Source of the DNA: DASSLY01 sp035689185
GTDB taxonomy: Bacteria > Actinomycetota > Actinomycetes > Actinomycetales > Dermatophilaceae
Reading direction: 5' to 3'
Length of the DNA: 24,856 nucleotides
Assembly (NCBI GenBank): GCA_035689185.1
Contig: DASSLY010000126.1
Coordinates: forward strand, 1-24,856
The notes under the pieces are model-generated. The model worked only from the letters and a program-made list of their open reading frames with translations, was not told the DNA's origin and made no database searches. Both the position numbers and the translations under genes were made by a program. Positions 21,340 to 24,856 of the stretch are shown here, in pieces (position 1 is the stretch's first letter; every line of letters starts with the position of its first letter).

Positions 21340-22434
21340 ATGGCATCCGGCTTGTCCTTTGCCGTCGAGCCGCGCCCGACCCCCATGTCGGAGGCCCAGC
21401 GCGAGGCGGTGCTGCGTAGCCCGGGGTTCGGCAGGACCTTCACCGACCACATGGTGCTCGCCACCTGGACCGCCGACGAGGGCTGGCACGATGCCAGGGT
21501 CACCGCATACGGGCCGTTGCAGTTGGAGCCGTCCGCCGCGGTGCTGCACTACGCCCAGGAGATCTTCGAGGGGATGAAGGCCTACCGGCACCCGGACGGG
21601 TCGGTGTGGACCTTCCGTCCGGAAGCCAACGCCCGCCGGTTCGCCAGGAGCGCGCAGCGACTGGCCCTACCGGTCCTCGACGAGGGCGACTTCGTGGAGT
21701 CGCTGCGCCAGCTGGTGCAGGTCGACCAGGCTTGGGTGCCGGCCTCGGGCGGTGAGGACACCCTCTACCTGCGCCCGTTCATGTTCGCCAGCGAGGCGTT
21801 CCTGGGGGTCCGCCCCGCGGCCCACGTCACCTACTGCCTCATCGCCTCTCCGGCAGGACCCTACTTCGCCAGCGGGCTGTCGCCGGTCTCGATCTGGCTG
21901 TCGCAGGACTACACCCGCGCGGCCCCCGGCGGCACCGGGGCGGCCAAGTGCGGCGGCAACTACGCCGCCAGCCTGGCACCCATGGTGCAGGCGCTGGAGC
22001 AGGGTTGTGACCAGGTCGTCTTCCTCGACGCGGTCGAGCACCGGTGGGTGGAGGAACTCGGCGGGATGAACCTGTTCTTCGTCTTCGGGGACGGGCAGGT
22101 GGTCACCCCCGAGCTGACCGGCACCATCCTGGAAGGGGTGACCAGGTCCTCGATCCTCACCCTGCTGGACGACATGGGGTACAAGACCGAGGAGCGCCGG
22201 ATCGGCATCGAGGAGTGGCGGGACGGCGTCACCGCCGGAGACATCACCGAGGTGTTCGCCTGCGGCACGGCCTCGGTGGTCACCCCCGTCGGGCGGCTGG
22301 CATGGCCGGACGGCGACCTGGTCATCGGCGGGGGCCGGATGGGCCCGGTGACCTCCTCGGTGCGGCAACTGCTCATCGACATCCAGCACGGCCGGGTCGC
22401 CGACGACCGCGGCTGGTTGACCCGGCTCGTCTAG
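21340..22434 (+). CDS. ilvE: Branched-chain amino acid aminotransferase
   Basis: IlvE (364 residues) is a class IV (fold type IV) PLP enzyme that transaminates the keto acids of leucine, isoleucine and valine with glutamate, the last step of the pathway encoded around it. The PLP-binding Lys203 lies in GTGAAKCGGNYAASL. Other signatures are LHYAQEIFEGMKAYRHPDG, LYLRPFMFASE, VEELGGMNLFFVF and the C-terminal EVFACGTASVVTPVG phosphate-binding region. The length and sequence fit the actinobacterial BCAT II group. The ATG at 21340 is set by AGGAGG immediately upstream. The following protease gene starts 2 nt after the stop. Confidence 0.96.
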   Translation: MASGLSFAVEPRPTPMSEAQREAVLRSPGFGRTFTDHMVLATWTADEGWHDARVTAYGPLQLEPSAAVLHYAQEIFEGMKAYRHPDGSVWTFRPEANARRFARSAQRLALPVLDEGDFVESLRQLVQVDQAWVPASGGEDTLYLRPFMFASEAFLGVRPAAHVTYCLIASPAGPYFASGLSPVSIWLSQDYTRAAPGGTGAAKCGGNYAASLAPMVQALEQGCDQVVFLDAVEHRWVEELGGMNLFFVFGDGQVVTPELTGTILEGVTRSSILTLLDDMGYKTEERRIGIEEWRDGVTAGDITEVFACGTASVVTPVGRLAWPDGDLVIGGGRMGPVTSSVRQLLIDIQHGRVADDRGWLTRLV

Positions 22435-22436
22435 CC

Positions 22437-23396
22437 GTGACCCTGCAGGGGGGGCCGCCGCACCCAGCAACGGCACTGGGCCGCACCACCCGGCCGGGAG
22501 GCCGGGTGGCCTCGGCGGCCGCCGTCCTCGCCGTGCTGGGGTTGCTCGGGTGCGCCGTGCTCGGCTGGGCGACCTTCCAGGCCAACAAGTCGCTGGACCG
22601 GCTGCGCGCCGACCAGTCGGTGCTGGGCGCGCAGCTGGAGCAGGTGCGCAGCCAGGCCCAGTCGGACCGGGAGAACGCCACGCAGCAACTCGCCGCGCTG
22701 AAGGCCGAGCTTGGCCAGCAAGTGGCGGAGATCGGCAGCAAGGTCAACGACCAGGCCAAGCAGCTGGCCCAGGTGATCGCCTCGGCCCCGCCCAACTGGC
22801 GCGCCGTGGCGCAGTCGGTGGCGGCCTCGGTCGTGCTCGTCAAGTGCGGCGACTCGACGGGCAGCGGCTTCTCCGTCAACCTCGGCAAGCTGCCGGTCGG
22901 GTACAAGAGCGGCATCCTCACCAACGCCCACGTGGTCCAGGGCTGCGGCGTGGGCACCGACGAGGTCAGCTACGTCCGCAACAGCAAGACGACCACGGCC
23001 GTGCTCGCCAACCTGGACTACCGGCCGGACGACAACCGCGACATCGCGCTGCTGCTGAGCACGGAGGCCATCCCGGCCCTGTCGGCCGGCCCACCGCCGC
23101 AACAGGGCGACGCGGTGGCCACCATGGGCTTCCCGCTCGGCCTGCCGAGCAACTTCACCACCGGGGTGGTCAGCCACGTCTACGAGGATGGCTGGATCCA
23201 GACCAACGCCCCGATCAGCGCAGGCAACTCGGGCGGGCCATTGATGGACGACAAGGGCCGCGTGCTCGGCATCACCACGTGGAGCATCGTCTACACCCCG
23301 GAGGCCGAACCGCGACCCACCCAGAACCTCAACTTCGCCGAGCCGCTGTCCAACGCCTGCGGCTTTGTCGCCGGCACCTGCCCCTTCGCCTCCTAA
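22437..23396 (+). CDS. Membrane-anchored trypsin-like serine protease with coiled coil
   Basis: This 319-residue protein has a short basic N-terminus, one hydrophobic segment (about residues 24-46), then a Gln/Ala/Glu-rich coiled coil (about 48-115) and a chymotrypsin-fold protease domain. The triad is visible: His165 in LTNAHVVQG, Asp202 in DNRDIALLL and Ser265 in ISAGNSGGPL. No PDZ domain follows, unlike HtrA/DegP. It is probably anchored in the cytoplasmic membrane with the protease outside. LLGC at 36-39 resembles a lipobox, but the segment fits a membrane anchor better. The GTG at 22437 lies 2 nt after ilvE without a clear ribosome-binding site; GTG 22506 would remove the basic region. 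Its substrate and any link to amino-acid synthesis are unknown. Confidence 0.8.
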   Translation: MTLQGGPPHPATALGRTTRPGGRVASAAAVLAVLGLLGCAVLGWATFQANKSLDRLRADQSVLGAQLEQVRSQAQSDRENATQQLAALKAELGQQVAEIGSKVNDQAKQLAQVIASAPPNWRAVAQSVAASVVLVKCGDSTGSGFSVNLGKLPVGYKSGILTNAHVVQGCGVGTDEVSYVRNSKTTTAVLANLDYRPDDNRDIALLLSTEAIPALSAGPPPQQGDAVATMGFPLGLPSNFTTGVVSHVYEDGWIQTNAPISAGNSGGPLMDDKGRVLGITTWSIVYTPEAEPRPTQNLNFAEPLSNACGFVAGTCPFAS

Positions 23397-23402
23397 AGGT
23401 CC

Positions 23403-23439
23403 ACACCCAGACCATTGACGCCACCACGGTGCTGGGTGT
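23403..23439 (+). terminator. Possible terminator after the protease gene
   Basis: ACACCCAG (23403-23410) pairs with CTGGGTGT (23432-23439) with a 21-nt loop, 7 nt after the protease stop, followed by TTGT. It probably ends the ilvE-protease transcript. Confidence 0.4.
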
Positions 23440-23492
23440 TGTATGCCGGACGCGACCTGTTTGGTCTGCTGTCGGACTTTCTGAGGTGACCG

Positions 23493-24856
23493 ATGAGCGT
23501 GAACTCGCTGAACTCCCCGACCGACGACGACGCCGCTCTGCTGGCCGAGCTGGGGTACAAGCAGGAGCTGCACCGCGGGATGAGCGGGTTCTCCAACTTC
23601 GCCGTCTCCTTCTCGATCATCTCCGTGCTGGCCGGCTGCATCACGACCTACTACCTGGCGATGGACGCGGGGGGCCCCATCGCCATCTCGATCGGCTGGC
23701 CGGTGGTCGGGATCTTCGTCCTGGCGGTAGCGCTGGCGATGGCGGAGGTCTGCTCGGCCTACCCCACGGCGGGTGGCCTCTACTACTGGGCCGGCCGGCT
23801 GGCCCGTAGCAACAAGCGGGTCTGGGCCTGGTATGTCGGGTGGTTCAACTTCCTGGGGGAGGTGGCGGTCACCGCGGCGATCGACTACGGCGCGGCGGTC
23901 ACCTGGATGGCGCTGCTGAACCTGGTCTTCGGGTTCGAGGTGTCGGCGGTGTCGACGTTCGTCGCCTTCGTGCTCATCATCGCGCTGCACGGGTTGCTGA
24001 ACACCTTCGGGGTGAACCTGGTGAAGCTGCTCTCCAACATCAGCGCCTGGTGGCACCTGGCGGGGGTCGCCGTCATCGTGCTCGTCCTGGTCTTCGTGCC
24101 CGACCAGCACCAGAGCCTGGCCTGGACCTTCACCGAGTTCCGCAACAACACCGGCTGGTCGGTGCCGTTCTACGCCTTTCTCATCGGCCTGCTGATGGCG
24201 CAGTACACCTACACCGGCTACGACGCCTCGGCGCACGTCGCCGAGGAGACGATGAACGCCTCCAGGGAGGCGCCCAAGGGCATCGTCCGCAGCGTCTGGG
24301 TGTCGATCCTGGCCGGCTGGGTGCTGCTCATCGCGGTGACCGCGGCGATCCAGGACTACGACGCCCAGCGCGCGACCGACACCGGGCTGCCACCCGCCCA
24401 GATCTTCATCGACGCCGCCGGGCGCACGACCGGGGAGCTGCTCCTGCTCATCGCGGCGGTGGCCCAGTTCTTCTGCGGGATGGCCTCGGTGACCGCCAAC
24501 TCCCGGATGTCCTACGCCTTCTCCCGCGACGGGGCGCTGCCGGGGTCGCGGCTGTGGGCCAAGGTCAACCCGCGCACCGGGACGCCGACGAACTCCATCT
24601 GGCTCTGTGTGGTCTGCTCGGTCGTGCTGGCCAGCCCGGCGCTGAAGAGCGTCGTCGCCTACGCCGCGGTGACCTCGATCGCGGTGATCGGGCTCTACAT
24701 CGCCTATGTGGTGCCGGTGCTGCTGCGGCGGCTGAACCCGCACTTCCGCGCAGGCCCCTGGACCTTGGGCAGGTGGAGCCCACTGATCGGCTGGGTCGCC
24801 GTGGTGTGGGTGGCCTTCATCGTCATCCTGTTCATGCTTCCGCAGTACGCCCCGGG
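23493..24856 (+). CDS. APC-superfamily amino acid/choline permease (runs off right edge)
   Basis: The first 454 codons of a permease are present. An N-terminal tail ends in ELGYKQELHRGMSGFSNFAVSFSIISVLAG, typical of the amino acid/choline transporter (ACT, GABA-permease-like) branch of the APC superfamily. Then come GGPIAISIGWPVVGIF and AEVCSAYPTAGGLYYWAGRLA, the consensus segment of transmembrane helices 2-3, and further helices up to PLIGWVAVVWVAFIVILFML at the edge. YTGYDASAHVAEETMNASREAPKGI is the helix 6 to loop region conserved in the family. At least ten membrane segments are visible. The ATG at 23493 follows GAGGTG by 4 nt. Likely substrates are amino acids, GABA or choline; none can be chosen. 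The C-terminus is missing. Confidence 0.85.
   Translation, partial: MSVNSLNSPTDDDAALLAELGYKQELHRGMSGFSNFAVSFSIISVLAGCITTYYLAMDAGGPIAISIGWPVVGIFVLAVALAMAEVCSAYPTAGGLYYWAGRLARSNKRVWAWYVGWFNFLGEVAVTAAIDYGAAVTWMALLNLVFGFEVSAVSTFVAFVLIIALHGLLNTFGVNLVKLLSNISAWWHLAGVAVIVLVLVFVPDQHQSLAWTFTEFRNNTGWSVPFYAFLIGLLMAQYTYTGYDASAHVAEETMNASREAPKGIVRSVWVSILAGWVLLIAVTAAIQDYDAQRATDTGLPPAQIFIDAAGRTTGELLLLIAAVAQFFCGMASVTANSRMSYAFSRDGALPGSRLWAKVNPRTGTPTNSIWLCVVCSVVLASPALKSVVAYAAVTSIAVIGLYIAYVVPVLLRRLNPHFRAGPWTLGRWSPLIGWVAVVWVAFIVILFMLPQYAP

Larger units (their letters stand above)
227..23448. repeat. Dispersed octamer GTATGCCG / CGGCATAC (15 copies)
   Basis: Forward copies start at 227, 2091, 4027, 5312, 7981, 9654, 13268 and 23441. 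Reverse copies (CGGCATAC) start at 6231, 9175, 11500, 14131, 14586, 16795 and 19979. They lie in coding and intergenic DNA on both strands with no shared flanks beyond the octamer. By a rough estimate at 70% GC, about one copy would be expected by chance. The range given spans the first to the last copy. Confidence 0.85.

Noticed and set aside
21143..21577. Readthrough extension of leuB past its TGA
   Set aside because: The frame stays open for over 400 nt, but this is usual in such GC-rich DNA, and it runs into the ilvE start in the wrong frame; no readthrough signal is seen.
22431..24743. 770-residue minus-strand open frame opposite the protease and permease
   Set aside because: It is rich in His, Arg, Asp, Gly and Val, with no recognisable domain, and both plus-strand genes under it are well supported.

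Overview
The window looks like chromosomal DNA of a high-GC actinobacterium. GC content is high, GTG starts are common, and many genes appear to be transcribed leaderlessly. The amino-acid gene order (ilvD, then ilvB-ilvN-ilvC, serA, leuB, ilvE) and the class I lysyl-tRNA synthetase fit Actinomycetota. A Micrococcales-like source such as Intrasporangiaceae is my guess and cannot be proven from the sequence alone.

Left part (1-4642): the 5' end of a class I lysyl-tRNA synthetase gene points left. Diverging from it is gatC-gatA-gatB, the tRNA-dependent amidotransferase that makes Gln-tRNA and/or Asn-tRNA, followed at 14 bp by a zinc-free quinone-oxidoreductase-like MDR gene. Middle-left (4668-9148): a lipoprotein of the PQQ/sorbosone dehydrogenase propeller family on the minus strand diverges from a D-2-hydroxyacid dehydrogenase. 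Next come a six-Asp-box propeller gene overlapping a MoaD/ThiS-like ubiquitin-fold gene, a 387-bp intergenic region with a degenerate 15-bp repeat array and a large inverted repeat, and a SixA-type histidine phosphatase.

Centre (9192-14160): ilvD is followed by minus-strand accessory genes. These are a ribbon-helix-helix antitoxin with a Doc/Fic toxin (and perhaps a 36-residue third gene), and an APH(6)/hydroxyurea-type small-molecule kinase overlapping an MFS exporter. The Doc Fic motif ends in Pro instead of Arg, and the kinase carries an in-frame 6/12-bp tandem repeat.

Right part (14125-24856): the ilvBNC operon starts with a leaderless leader peptide (MALHLVVS) and tandem hairpins, the second with a T6 tract, which is a textbook attenuator layout. 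A 12-bp-stem hairpin closes the operon. Upstream of serA lies an exact 11-bp-period array of GGGG tracts that could form a G-quadruplex. Between serA and leuB is a self-contained unit of about 285 nt: strong -10, leaderless peptide MTRCGLILARRGETS, mutually exclusive hairpins, one or two tiny ORFs and a 14-bp terminator stem. leuB and ilvE complete the branched-chain pathway. A membrane-anchored trypsin-like protease follows ilvE by 2 nt, and an APC-family permease runs off the right edge.

Across the window the octamer GTATGCCG (either strand) occurs 15 times where a rough base-composition estimate gives about one. Two unrelated short direct repeats, at the lipoprotein gene start and the leuB end, both have an offset of exactly 72 bp.
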